64,000 nt of DNA from positions 161,439 through 225,438 of the forward strand of contig CALUYS010000001.1 of NCBI GenBank assembly GCA_944325065.1, given 5' to 3'. Within the stretch, counting starts at the first letter, position 1; each line of letters starts with the position of its first letter. Positions 43,899 through 52,193 of the stretch are shown piece after piece. The translations under genes and the position numbers were made by a program. This DNA comes from Candidatus Gastranaerophilales bacterium (GTDB lineage Bacteria; Cyanobacteriota; Vampirovibrionia; Gastranaerophilales; Gastranaerophilaceae). The notes beneath the pieces were generated by a model that ran no database searches, was not told the origin of the DNA, and worked only from the letters and a program-made list of their open reading frames with translations.

Positions 43899-44360
43899 AT
43901 GCTAGAAACTTTTAATCCTACTACTTTAAGTAATTATAAAAAAGACGATACTTTTGAAAATTTAGATATATCATCTTTGTTATCATATGGTAATATACCT
44001 AGTTTTCATAAAAAAATAGCTGATAATTATATGGTTATAAAGAAGATATATGGTTTTCAAACTATAAATAGTAAAATTTCAGTATATGAAAAAAATTTAT
44101 TAAAACAATATGATTTTGATACATTAGAAAATACAACTATTAATAAAATGAATGAGGAAATTGAGCTTTTAAAAAAATGGTCTAATTCATTAAATAAAAA
44201 ACTAAAATCAGATGCTGATGCGATATTACAAATACGTGTAAAAGAACTTAAATTTTTAATGGGTTATAAATATACAGTTGTTTCAAATGAGCTATCACAT
44301 GGATATATGGCATTGGAAAAATATTTAGAAACTGTTTCAAAATATAGAAATAATATTTAA
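43899..44360 (+). CDS. Unrecognised 153-residue helical protein
   Basis: I do not recognise this. It is mostly alpha-helical (about 40-150), without signal peptide, membrane segment or cysteine, with KMNEEIELLKKWSNSLNKKLKSD forming a likely coiled coil. Start ATG 43899 has only GAAAG as a weak ribosome site. It follows bioC by 88 nt and ends before a shared hairpin terminator. Confidence 0.65.
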   Translation: MLETFNPTTLSNYKKDDTFENLDISSLLSYGNIPSFHKKIADNYMVIKKIYGFQTINSKISVYEKNLLKQYDFDTLENTTINKMNEEIELLKKWSNSLNKKLKSDADAILQIRVKELKFLMGYKYTVVSNELSHGYMALEKYLETVSKYRNNI

Positions 44361-44378
44361 AATTATTATATAAAATAA

Positions 44379-44409
44379 AAAAGACTTAATTTTAAAAATT
44401 AAGTCTTTT
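44379..44409. terminator. Bidirectional hairpin terminator
   Basis: AAAAGACTTAA at 44379-44389 pairs with TTAAGTCTTTT at 44399-44409, loop of 9. It has A-runs to the left and T-runs to the right, so it can serve the plus-strand gene at 43899-44360 and the minus-strand SLH gene. Confidence 0.75.
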
Positions 44410-44441
44410 CATTTTATGTTTTTAATTAATTATTATAATAA

Positions 44442-45896
44442 TTAAAATATGATAGTCATTTCTTCATTAGGGTTAATACTAGAGTCATTAGAATAAGCAG
44501 GAACTATCAAATAGCGAATTTCGTCAGCGAATTCATAAATAACACCAAAAGTTCCAGATACAGCTAATTTAACGATATTAACAACTCCTTTTCCTAATGA
44601 TAAAAATCCATTACCTAATTTTTTAACAGAAGCAGTAGGCTGTAAAGAAGCTAGATCAACAAAAGTATCAGATAGATTATCACCAAATTGTTCAACAGTA
44701 TTAGCAACAACATTAACCCCAGAAGCACCAGTTCTTCCAGCAACACCTGCAATACGACCAGCTGCACTAAATGGAGCTCCAAGCAACCTTGCTATGAAAT
44801 TAGGATTTTTTAAACAATCAACTTGAGCTTTTGATAAAGTTTCAGGGAAATTTACACAATTTCCATTTTTATCAGTTATATTCAAAAATTTAACTTTTAT
44901 ATAACCACTACATCCAACTCCAGGGCGACTAACTTCAACGACTTGTCCTTTTACTTTTGAACCTTCAGCAAAATTTTGTCCAGCTATCTTTATACAGTTT
45001 GTAGTTACTGCTGTAAACTTTTCACCAACATTTGATGTACGAGCAGAAAGTCTATCTGTAATTTTAATTTTTAAACAAGTAGGCTTATAATTTTTAATAC
45101 TCTTTGGAGCTTTTAAATCCTTACCAATAGAATTAATGGTTGCCCAATTTTGTCTTAACTCTCCGACTAAATGAGCAACTTGTTCTTTACTTAAATATTC
45201 ACTTGAATTAATTTTATTTATATCAGGCAAATTATTTAATAAATTAGAACTTACAACTTCACGAGTTGCATTTGTTGCCCATTGAGGGATATATTCAATA
45301 CTTTTACCATTAAATGAAATTAATGTTGAAGAATTATATGGTACCTTAATTAATTGTGCTATTGTTGCAAAGATTTCAGCTTTTGTTACATATTGATCAG
45401 GTTTAAAAGTATTATCAGGATAGCCTATCATTACCCCACTTGATAATGCACGGCATATCCAATCTTTTGCCCAATACGATGAAGCAACATCTGAATATTT
45501 TGTGCAATTTTTACAGTTTTCAGTTCCTAAATTAAAACCTTCAGCCAATATAACAGCAAGCTCAGAACGTAATACAGGTGATTTACAATTAAACTCTGAT
45601 GTATATGTTTGATTTTCTTTAATAATATTTAAAACATTTTTAGCCCAAGTTTCAACTAAAACATTTTCCTTAGAAAGTACATTTACTTTATTTAAAGATG
45701 TTTTGATACATTTTGCACCAGTAACATACGTTGCATTGTCAGTCGCTGTTTCTAAAACTTGTGAATTAAACATTGTTGGATGTGCATAAGATTCAACCAT
45801 ATTGTTCTTACATTTATCAGCTGCTATACTTGCTGATGTTAAAATTGTTGACATTAAAATTGTTGAAGCTAACAACTTTTTCTTTACATTTTTCAT
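44442..45896 (-). CDS. Secreted SLH-domain protein, cysteine-rich
   Basis: This 484-residue protein has a Sec signal peptide (residues 1-26, cleavage after IAA), a first region with SLH motifs (about 100-235; YSDVASSYWAKDWICRALSSGVMIGYPDNTFKPD and the following TKAEIFATIAQLI are typical), then a beta-rich domain (about 265-345, RTSNVGEKFTAV and GSKVKGQVVEV) and a hydrophobic C-terminal region. SLH domains bind peptidoglycan or its secondary polymers; in cyanobacteria and relatives they sit in outer-membrane porins. No porin beta-barrel is evident here. Eleven or more cysteines remain after cleavage, so disulfides are likely. GAGGAAAG precedes the ATG; a strong promoter lies upstream. Confidence 0.85.
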   Translation of the reverse strand: MKNVKKKLLASTILMSTILTSASIAADKCKNNMVESYAHPTMFNSQVLETATDNATYVTGAKCIKTSLNKVNVLSKENVLVETWAKNVLNIIKENQTYTSEFNCKSPVLRSELAVILAEGFNLGTENCKNCTKYSDVASSYWAKDWICRALSSGVMIGYPDNTFKPDQYVTKAEIFATIAQLIKVPYNSSTLISFNGKSIEYIPQWATNATREVVSSNLLNNLPDINKINSSEYLSKEQVAHLVGELRQNWATINSIGKDLKAPKSIKNYKPTCLKIKITDRLSARTSNVGEKFTAVTTNCIKIAGQNFAEGSKVKGQVVEVSRPGVGCSGYIKVKFLNITDKNGNCVNFPETLSKAQVDCLKNPNFIARLLGAPFSAAGRIAGVAGRTGASGVNVVANTVEQFGDNLSDTFVDLASLQPTASVKKLGNGFLSLGKGVVNIVKLAVSGTFGVIYEFADEIRYLIVPAYSNDSSINPNEEMTIIF

Positions 45897-45940
45897 AATT
45901 CTTTCCTCTTTTACTTATCATACTTACACATTTAAAATGT

Positions 45941-45972
45941 CTATAATTATTATATGAGTATAATAATTATAG
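45941..45972. repeat. 12-bp inverted repeat over the SLH promoter
   Basis: CTATAATTATTA at 45941-45952 is repeated inverted as TAATAATTATAG at 45961-45972, with an 8-nt spacer. The left arm covers part of the -10 and the right arm touches the -35, which fits an operator for a dimeric regulator. Confidence 0.5.
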
Positions 45973-45976
45973 TCAA
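45949..45976 (-). promoter_or_regulatory. Strong promoter of the SLH gene
   Basis: On the minus strand TTGACT (45976-45971), 16 nt, then TATAAT (45954-45949). The -10 lies about 53 nt before ATG 45896. Both boxes are within or next to the inverted repeat at 45941-45972. Confidence 0.7.
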
Positions 45977-46021
45977 GTTAAAATACATTTTTTATATGGT
46001 TATTTTTAAATTTTATTTTAT

Positions 46022-46027
46022 CATAAT
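46022..46027 (+). promoter_or_regulatory. -10 box suggesting a leaderless gene at 46034
   Basis: CATAAT at 46022-46027 ends 6 nt before the ATG at 46034 and no ribosome site exists. The -35 is unclear. Confidence 0.4.
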
Positions 46028-46033
46028 ATATAT

Positions 46034-46765
46034 ATGGATAGTAATAAAGATGAAAATATTTTCTTTAAAGCAACAAGTCGGCATTTAAATTTTAATGAAT
46101 TAAATGTTGATATTAGCGATGAAAAAAATATTTTTGCATTTGATAATAATAAAAATATTGTACATAGTGATAAAATTGTAAAAAATATTGTATCTATTCC
46201 AAATAATAGTGGTAGTAGCAATGGTAATAATCTAAAACGTTTAAACTCTTATGACAATTTAATACTTGATACTACATTTTTTATAAAACTTGATGATGAA
46301 TCTTTAACTATTGATGAAAGAATCATGCGACTTGAAATATTTTTAGAAAATATTAATGAAAAAATTAAAATAGCTAAACAAAATAAAAATCAAATACAAT
46401 TCTTGCAAGATGAACAAAAACAAGTTTTATCAAAACTTGAATTTTTAAAAGAAAATCAAAAATCTCAAAATATTATTTCAAAAATTAACATTAATGAATA
46501 TGAATTTTTTAATAATTTAAAATCTTATTTTTCTAAATTTCAATTTATTTTTAAAATATTATATAGAATATTTAAACCTTTTTATTTTAAATCTAATTTT
46601 AAAAAAACATTAATGAAACTTAATAATATCAATGAGAATGTATCAGAATTATTAAAACTTAAAGTACCATATGGAGAAGAAGAACAAAGATATGAAACAT
46701 TAGTTTATAATTTAACAAAAGCAGGTGTTTTACATTCTCAAATTTCAAAGGAAATAAATACTTAG
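46034..46765 (+). CDS. Unrecognised 243-residue coiled-coil protein
   Basis: I do not recognise this. It has an Asn/Ser-rich N-terminus (1-75), a coiled coil (about 95-145, with EDERIMRLEIFLEN-like heptads and QDEQKQVLSKLEFLK), and a C-terminal aromatic, Phe/Lys-rich part (about 160-205, YFSKFQFIFKILYRIF). The aromatic stretch could lie at a membrane surface. The start is probably leaderless. It converges on ldcA with a 4-bp overlap and diverges from the SLH gene. Confidence 0.65.
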   Translation: MDSNKDENIFFKATSRHLNFNELNVDISDEKNIFAFDNNKNIVHSDKIVKNIVSIPNNSGSSNGNNLKRLNSYDNLILDTTFFIKLDDESLTIDERIMRLEIFLENINEKIKIAKQNKNQIQFLQDEQKQVLSKLEFLKENQKSQNIISKININEYEFFNNLKSYFSKFQFIFKILYRIFKPFYFKSNFKKTLMKLNNINENVSELLKLKVPYGEEEQRYETLVYNLTKAGVLHSQISKEINT

Positions 46766-47673
46766 TCAATAAATATTTTTTCTAGTATTTTTATTTCACC
46801 TTTTTTTGCATCAAATTTGCATTCAATACCATAAGGTAATGTCATTTTTTGTTTACCATGTGAAATTTTAAACCCTGAAGCTATAGGTATTTCTAATTTA
46901 TCTGCTATATCATAAAAAATATCATTAAAATATTGTGTTTCTTCTATATTCAAAAACTCTCCTAATATAATTCCCTTAATATTGTCTTTAAATTGTTTAA
47001 TATTAAACAATTGAGTTAACATTCTATCTATTTTATAAGTTGGGTCATGCCAATCTTCTATGAATAAAATAAAATCTTTATTTGGGATAAAATTAATTCC
47101 ACAAAGTGAAGCTAGTGTTGACAAATTACCACCAAATAAAACCCCTCTTGCAGAACCTTCATTATATATTTTTAACTCACTTGCCTTATACAACAAAAGA
47201 TTTCCCATTAAAGTATCAAAAAACATTTTTTTTGTGTAATCATCAATTTCGTCAACAAAATCAACATAAGGCATTGGACCGTAAAAAGTAAGTAAATTTG
47301 ATTTTTTATAAAACATTGCATTTAAATTTGTTATATCAGAGAATCCTACAAATATTTTAGGATGTTTTTTTATAAACTCATAATCGATATAATTAACAAG
47401 TTTTAAAGTCCCAAATCCACCACGAGAACAAAATATAGCATTAATGTTATCACTTTTAAAAAAACTATGAAGATTTTTTAGCCTTGAGTTAACACTTCCT
47501 GATATTCCATTTATATTATCAAAAATATTATCAGATAAAACAATTTTAAATCCTTCATTTTCAAAAAATTGAACTGATTTATATAAGTCATTCTTATTAT
47601 CAATTGCACTTGATATTGAAAGTATACCAATCGTATCACCTTTCATTAATTTTTTAGGCTTAATAATCTTCAT
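46762..47673 (-). CDS. LD-carboxypeptidase (S66 family, LdcA/MccF-like)
   Basis: This predicted serine peptidase removes the terminal D-alanine of murein tetrapeptides during cell-wall recycling; relatives such as MccF cleave microcin C. Seen: GDTIGILSIS near 12, CSRGGFGTLKLVNYIDYEF near 82, the nucleophile Ser112 in GFSDIT, Glu206 in FIEDWHD and His272 in ISHGKQKMTLPYG, which form the family triad. The length of 303 is normal and there is no signal peptide. It follows pepA by 22 nt and has no clear ribosome site. Confidence 0.9.
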   Translation of the reverse strand: MKIIKPKKLMKGDTIGILSISSAIDNKNDLYKSVQFFENEGFKIVLSDNIFDNINGISGSVNSRLKNLHSFFKSDNINAIFCSRGGFGTLKLVNYIDYEFIKKHPKIFVGFSDITNLNAMFYKKSNLLTFYGPMPYVDFVDEIDDYTKKMFFDTLMGNLLLYKASELKIYNEGSARGVLFGGNLSTLASLCGINFIPNKDFILFIEDWHDPTYKIDRMLTQLFNIKQFKDNIKGIILGEFLNIEETQYFNDIFYDIADKLEIPIASGFKISHGKQKMTLPYGIECKFDAKKGEIKILEKIFID

Positions 47674-47695
47674 AGCTTGTAATCAACAAAAATAA

Positions 47696-49207
47696 TTATT
47701 TACATTTACAATCTTTTAAATAATATAAAAGAGTTCTAACCATTGCACCATTTGCCATTTTGACACCAAATTTATCAGGCTTTTCTAAAAATGCCGTTCC
47801 AGCGATATCTATATGAATCCAGTTATTATTTTTAATAAATTTACTTAAAAATACACCAGCTGTAGAAGCTCCACCATATCTTGAACCTGTATTTTTCATA
47901 TCGGCAATATCACTTTTTAAACTTTTATCATATTCTTCAAATAAAGGAAGCTGCCATAGTTTTTCATCACTTGATTTTGAAACTTCAATTAGTCTATCAA
48001 TAAATTCTTGATTTGTCCCCATAATTCCACTTGCACAAGTTCCTAAAGCTACCATACAAGCACCTGTTAGAGTTGCGACATCAATAACTTCATCAACTTG
48101 AAGTTCATCAGCAAAACACAAAGCATCTGCTAAAGTTAAACGACCTTCTGCATCTGTATTATCAACTTCAATTGTTTTTCCATTTTTAGCAGTCAATATA
48201 TCACCAGGTTTATACGCACAACCACTTATCATATTTTCACAAGCTGCTATAATGCCATGAACTTCTTTATTAATTTTTAACTCAGATAACACACTAAATA
48301 AACCAAGTACACAAGCAGCACCTGACATGTCATCTTTCATGTTTAACATTGATGATGGAGGTTTTAAATCCATTCCACCTGAATCAAACGTAATTCCTTT
48401 TCCAACTATTGCAATTTTTTTATCAGGCAAAACATTTTGTGGTTTATAAGTCAAATGAATAAATTTAGGTTCATTGACACTTCCTCGTGCAACAGCTAAA
48501 AAAGCCCCCATATTCATATTTTCTATATCTTTTTTATCATAAATTTTAACATCTACACCTTTTATATTTTTAGCCACTTGAGCTAGTTTTTCAGGCGTAA
48601 TGATATAAGCAGCTTCATTTATTAAGTCTTTTGCAAAATTTGAAGCCTTTGATATTGTTTCTCCAATTTGTAATCCTTGCCTGATTTTTTCAATTTTATT
48701 TTCATCATTTTCACATATAATAAAATTTTCAATTTCACTAGTTTTGTTTTTATCTTCATCGCATAAATATTTATCAAATTTATAATCTGCAATAGTCAAT
48801 CCCTCTGCCATTATTTTTGCACAACATTTTGTGCATAATTCACCTATGTCTAAACCGTGCAAAACAGAAACAATATTTTTATCTGTTTTATTTTTTTTGC
48901 ATTCTCTTAAAATTTTTGCATTTAATTCTCTTAACTTATTTAAATTAAGTTCTTCTTTTTTACCTAAACCAACTATCAATACTTTTTTAGCATTTATTTC
49001 ATTATTCATAACCGGCAATGTATAAAAACTGCCAAACTCACCGGAAAATCCTTCACGCTCAATAACATAATCTACAATTTTATTATTAAGAGCTTGGTTG
49101 ATAACCTTTGTTTGACCGGATAAAGTTTTTTCATCTTCAAACAAATTAACAACAAGTACATCACAAATTTCATTTTTGATGTCACCTTTTTTTACATCAA
49201 TTTTCAT
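47696..49207 (-). CDS. pepA: Cytosol (leucyl) aminopeptidase
   Basis: M17 family zinc aminopeptidase that removes N-terminal residues from peptides in the cytoplasm. It is 503 residues, typical. Seen: GKGITFDSGGMDLKP near 270, MKDDMSGAACVLG near 291, and the signature NTDAEGRLTLADAL near 354, with the two-metal ligands. It is probably co-transcribed with ldcA, giving a peptide-recycling pair, and follows the spm genes by 92 nt. Confidence 0.96.
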   Translation of the reverse strand: MKIDVKKGDIKNEICDVLVVNLFEDEKTLSGQTKVINQALNNKIVDYVIEREGFSGEFGSFYTLPVMNNEINAKKVLIVGLGKKEELNLNKLRELNAKILRECKKNKTDKNIVSVLHGLDIGELCTKCCAKIMAEGLTIADYKFDKYLCDEDKNKTSEIENFIICENDENKIEKIRQGLQIGETISKASNFAKDLINEAAYIITPEKLAQVAKNIKGVDVKIYDKKDIENMNMGAFLAVARGSVNEPKFIHLTYKPQNVLPDKKIAIVGKGITFDSGGMDLKPPSSMLNMKDDMSGAACVLGLFSVLSELKINKEVHGIIAACENMISGCAYKPGDILTAKNGKTIEVDNTDAEGRLTLADALCFADELQVDEVIDVATLTGACMVALGTCASGIMGTNQEFIDRLIEVSKSSDEKLWQLPLFEEYDKSLKSDIADMKNTGSRYGGASTAGVFLSKFIKNNNWIHIDIAGTAFLEKPDKFGVKMANGAMVRTLLYYLKDCKCK

Positions 49208-49299
49208 AAATTATAATCTCCCTTATTAATTTTAAATTATTTTAACTCAAAAAAATAAAAGTCAAATCATTCTTTTAACCCAAAGAAACAACAATCTTT

Positions 49300-49830
49300 T
49301 TATCCAAAAAATATATTGGTAATAAAAATAGCACTGACAATCCCAACAAAATCTGCAAATAAACCACAAATCAATGCATAGCGAACTTTTTTAATCCCGA
49401 CTGCACCAAAATAAACAGAAATAACATAAAAAGTCGTTTCACTACTTCCTGCCATAATCGCAGCAAGCTTAGTTATATATGCATCATTACCAAATTTATC
49501 AGCAATGTCTGAAACAAGACCAAGCAAAGCACTTCCTGATAGACTTCTTATTATCATTAAAGGAAAAATATCACAAGGAATTTTTAATGCATCAAAAACA
49601 ATTTTAAATTTATTTGAAACAAATTCAAAGACACCACTTGCTTGAAGCATCGAAATTGCAACTATTATTGCAAGCAAATATGGAATTATTGAAACAGCAC
49701 AATTTATGCCATCTTTTGCACCATCAACAAAGGATTCATATATTTTTGTTTTTTTTATTAATCCATATATAAAAATAAATGTAATTATTAAAGGCAAAAT
49801 TAAAATTGAAAATTTATTAATTAATTCCAT
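49300..49830 (-). CDS. spmB: SpmB-like nucleoside-recognition membrane protein
   Basis: Integral membrane protein of 176 residues with about five helices and the Gate/nucleoside-recognition pattern (DGAKDGINCAVSIIPYLLAIIVAISML and AAIMAGSSETTFYVISVYFGAVG). SpmB affects spore core dehydration in Bacillus but its relatives occur in many non-sporulating bacteria, where function is unknown. It overlaps spmA by 10 nt. Confidence 0.9.
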   Translation of the reverse strand: MELINKFSILILPLIITFIFIYGLIKKTKIYESFVDGAKDGINCAVSIIPYLLAIIVAISMLQASGVFEFVSNKFKIVFDALKIPCDIFPLMIIRSLSGSALLGLVSDIADKFGNDAYITKLAAIMAGSSETTFYVISVYFGAVGIKKVRYALICGLFADFVGIVSAIFITNIFFG

Positions 49831-50462
49831 ATTTTTTTTACCTCGGAATTATCATATTGTTTTATGATATTTTCATTGATTTGTTGTTTTTTATAAATTT
49901 TTTGCATTACTTTAGAAAATATAATAGAACTTACAAAGGCAATAAAAGTAACAATAAAAGTAGGAAGAATAATAACTTGAGGATTTTTAAACCCGTTAGC
50001 TGCCAAAATTGCAATAATAGTTGCAGGTATAAGTTGAAATCCTGCAGTATTCATGGCAAGAAGCATACACATAGAATTTGATGCGGAGGTTTTATCAACG
50101 TTTATATCCTGCATCTTCTTTATAGCTGCAATACCAAAAGGAGTTGCAGCGTTCGCTAATCCTAAAAAATTAGCACTAAAATTCAAAGCAATATTCCCCT
50201 GTATTTCTGATTTTTCGGGTAATTCATCAAATATTTTATCTATAATTGGTGTTACTATTTTTGAAAACAAACTTAATAACCCGCTTTTTTTAGCAATATT
50301 TAAAACTCCAAGCCAAAAAGCCATAATACCAATTAAATATAATGATATATCTAATGTTTTTTTACATCCAAGCCATATTGAATCAATAACATCATTTAAA
50401 GTGTTATTTATTATCCCAAAAAATATTGATATTAAAACTAATAAAGCAAATATATAATTCAT
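49821..50462 (-). CDS. spmA: SpmA-like nucleoside-recognition membrane protein
   Basis: Integral membrane protein of 213 residues with hydrophobic helices; motifs such as FWLGVLNIAKKSGLL and NFLGLANAATPFGIAAIKKMQDIN are typical of SpmA. It heads the spmA-spmB pair with a 10-nt overlap. No sporulation genes are in this window. The pair probably forms a small transporter-like complex. Confidence 0.9.
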   Translation of the reverse strand: MNYIFALLVLISIFFGIINNTLNDVIDSIWLGCKKTLDISLYLIGIMAFWLGVLNIAKKSGLLSLFSKIVTPIIDKIFDELPEKSEIQGNIALNFSANFLGLANAATPFGIAAIKKMQDINVDKTSASNSMCMLLAMNTAGFQLIPATIIAILAANGFKNPQVIILPTFIVTFIAFVSSIIFSKVMQKIYKKQQINENIIKQYDNSEVKKIWN

Positions 50463-50497
50463 AATTTATATTTTAGTCCAAAATAAACAAATAGTAA

Positions 50498-50529
50498 AAG
50501 AAAATAAAAAAATCAGGCATAAAGCCTGA
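50498..50529 (-). terminator. Intrinsic terminator after the 464-residue filament-like gene
   Basis: On the minus strand TCAGGC, loop TTTAT, GCCTGA, then TTTTTTATTTTCTTTT. It is the clearest rho-independent terminator of the window, about 106 nt beyond the stop at 50636. Confidence 0.85.
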
Positions 50530-50635
50530 AATAATTGAAAATGGGATTTTTTTATTAAGAATTTAAACTTAATTAATTTTATAAATATAATATATTTGTG
50601 TGTATTCGTAAAATAAGAATAAAGAGTTTTGTAAA

Positions 50636-52030
50636 CTAAGCAAAAGTTTTGAAAGAACCTTCAATCGACTTATCTCGAACTGATTTTACAGCATCTATTT
50701 CAGTTGATAAAGCTTTTTGTTCTGTATCTAGTTGTTTCAATCTAACTTCTAATTTTTGATCTTGAGCTTGAATAACTTTAATACGAGCATTAGCATCGTT
50801 CATATTTTTCTCATATACATCTTTTTTGTATTCATATTCTACCATAGCAAAGTCATAAGCTTCTTGATCCATTTCATTGGTAACAGATGGTTGAACCATA
50901 GTACCATCAGCAAATGTAATTTTTGTAATCTGACCATCTGCACTTAAAACTATATTCGCATCTTGTTGATTTATTTCAGTGCGATTTTCTACATAGCTTA
51001 TAGTATTTTCATAAACATTAACACTGTCTGCATATGTATTTTGATAAGTATCACTAATATTTTCTAATGGAACATACATATAAGCTTTATCGCCATTATT
51101 GTCTTCATATTGATATAAAGCTTGGTTTTTATCAACATTAGTCATACCAGTTACAGCAGCGGAATTTGCATATTGTGTATAACTTGGAACAACAACTGCA
51201 TTATTGTATTCAGAAGATGAACCATATCCTGCAGAATTATCATTAGTGGCACTATATGATTTTAATAAGTCTTTTAATACATTAATCATATCTTCATTAC
51301 TTATATTTGTATCAATAGATCCTTGACCAGTTCCTGCATTATATAAACTTTGTGCTGCATTTTTCTTAGCAACAGTCTGAACATCTACACCTGTTAAACT
51401 TTGTATATAATCATCTAATATTTTAGAATTTTCTGCATCTTCTCCATTAATTCCCATAGCAAGAGCCATGTTTTTTTGTTTTGAAGAACCAACTTTTTCA
51501 CTACTATTTAAAGAACTTAAATTAGCTATTTGTTCTTCAATTGTTTTCATATATTCATATACATTTAAATTTTCTTTATAAGCTGATAATAACTTAGCAG
51601 AATTTTCACCACCAACCAATTCCATTTGGTAAGATTCACCATTAATATTTGTATTTAAATATTGAAATTCTTCACCTTGAATATCAGTCGGTTTTGTAAA
51701 TGAAACATTGTTATATGTCGATTTACTCAACACTTTTTCAGTTGCAGGACTTTTATAAGTAATATTATAATTATAAGGTCCTGATGCTTTTTTAGCCATA
51801 TTAATAATTTGTGATTCACCATATCCATTGTCAAACTTATACACAATTTTTGTGTAACTACTTGGATCCGGTGCTGTTGGAACTTGCATTTCCAACATCT
51901 GATTGTAAACAGCCGAAGATTCTTGACTTAGAACTACCCGCTGTTGATTAATTTGTTGACCTTCAAATTCAACCTGATTTTTCCGAGCAGTTAAAGAAGT
52001 TAACCGCAAGGATGATGCCGCCATACCCAT
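50636..52030 (-). CDS. Filament/hook-like protein with terminal coiled coils
   Basis: This 464-residue protein has no signal peptide and starts MGMAASSLRLTSLTARKNQVEFEGQQINQQRVVL, a helical segment (about 5-50). A Ser/Asn/Thr-rich middle (about 55-380) is beta-rich with short repeats of Tyr/Asn. The C-terminus (about 385-460) is a coiled coil, QDQKLEVRLKQLDTEQKALSTEIDAVKSVRDKSIEGSFKTF. Paired N- and C-terminal helices with a variable centre resemble flagellin, hook-associated and T3SS needle proteins. The same ending pattern is in 22966-23607. No flagellar or secretion genes are nearby. GGAGAT precedes the ATG. It has its own intrinsic terminator. Confidence 0.75.
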   Translation of the reverse strand: MGMAASSLRLTSLTARKNQVEFEGQQINQQRVVLSQESSAVYNQMLEMQVPTAPDPSSYTKIVYKFDNGYGESQIINMAKKASGPYNYNITYKSPATEKVLSKSTYNNVSFTKPTDIQGEEFQYLNTNINGESYQMELVGGENSAKLLSAYKENLNVYEYMKTIEEQIANLSSLNSSEKVGSSKQKNMALAMGINGEDAENSKILDDYIQSLTGVDVQTVAKKNAAQSLYNAGTGQGSIDTNISNEDMINVLKDLLKSYSATNDNSAGYGSSSEYNNAVVVPSYTQYANSAAVTGMTNVDKNQALYQYEDNNGDKAYMYVPLENISDTYQNTYADSVNVYENTISYVENRTEINQQDANIVLSADGQITKITFADGTMVQPSVTNEMDQEAYDFAMVEYEYKKDVYEKNMNDANARIKVIQAQDQKLEVRLKQLDTEQKALSTEIDAVKSVRDKSIEGSFKTFA

Positions 52031-52193
52031 TTTCTAAATCTCCATTTTTTCCTTAACGATACACATGATACATATCGACAATATATAATGAATTCTTTAA
52101 TTTTTAGTTTATAATTGTTACAAAAACTTAACATATAAAACTAAATGTAATATTTTTATTTATTTACAAATATTTGCACAAATAATACTTCAC

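Noticed and set aside
50053-50457. 134-codon plus-strand frame inside spmA
   Set aside because: Antisense to a conserved membrane protein; no motif or start signal.
49300-50462. Sporulation capacity inferred from spmA/spmB
   Set aside because: The family is widespread in non-sporulating bacteria; no other spore gene in the window.
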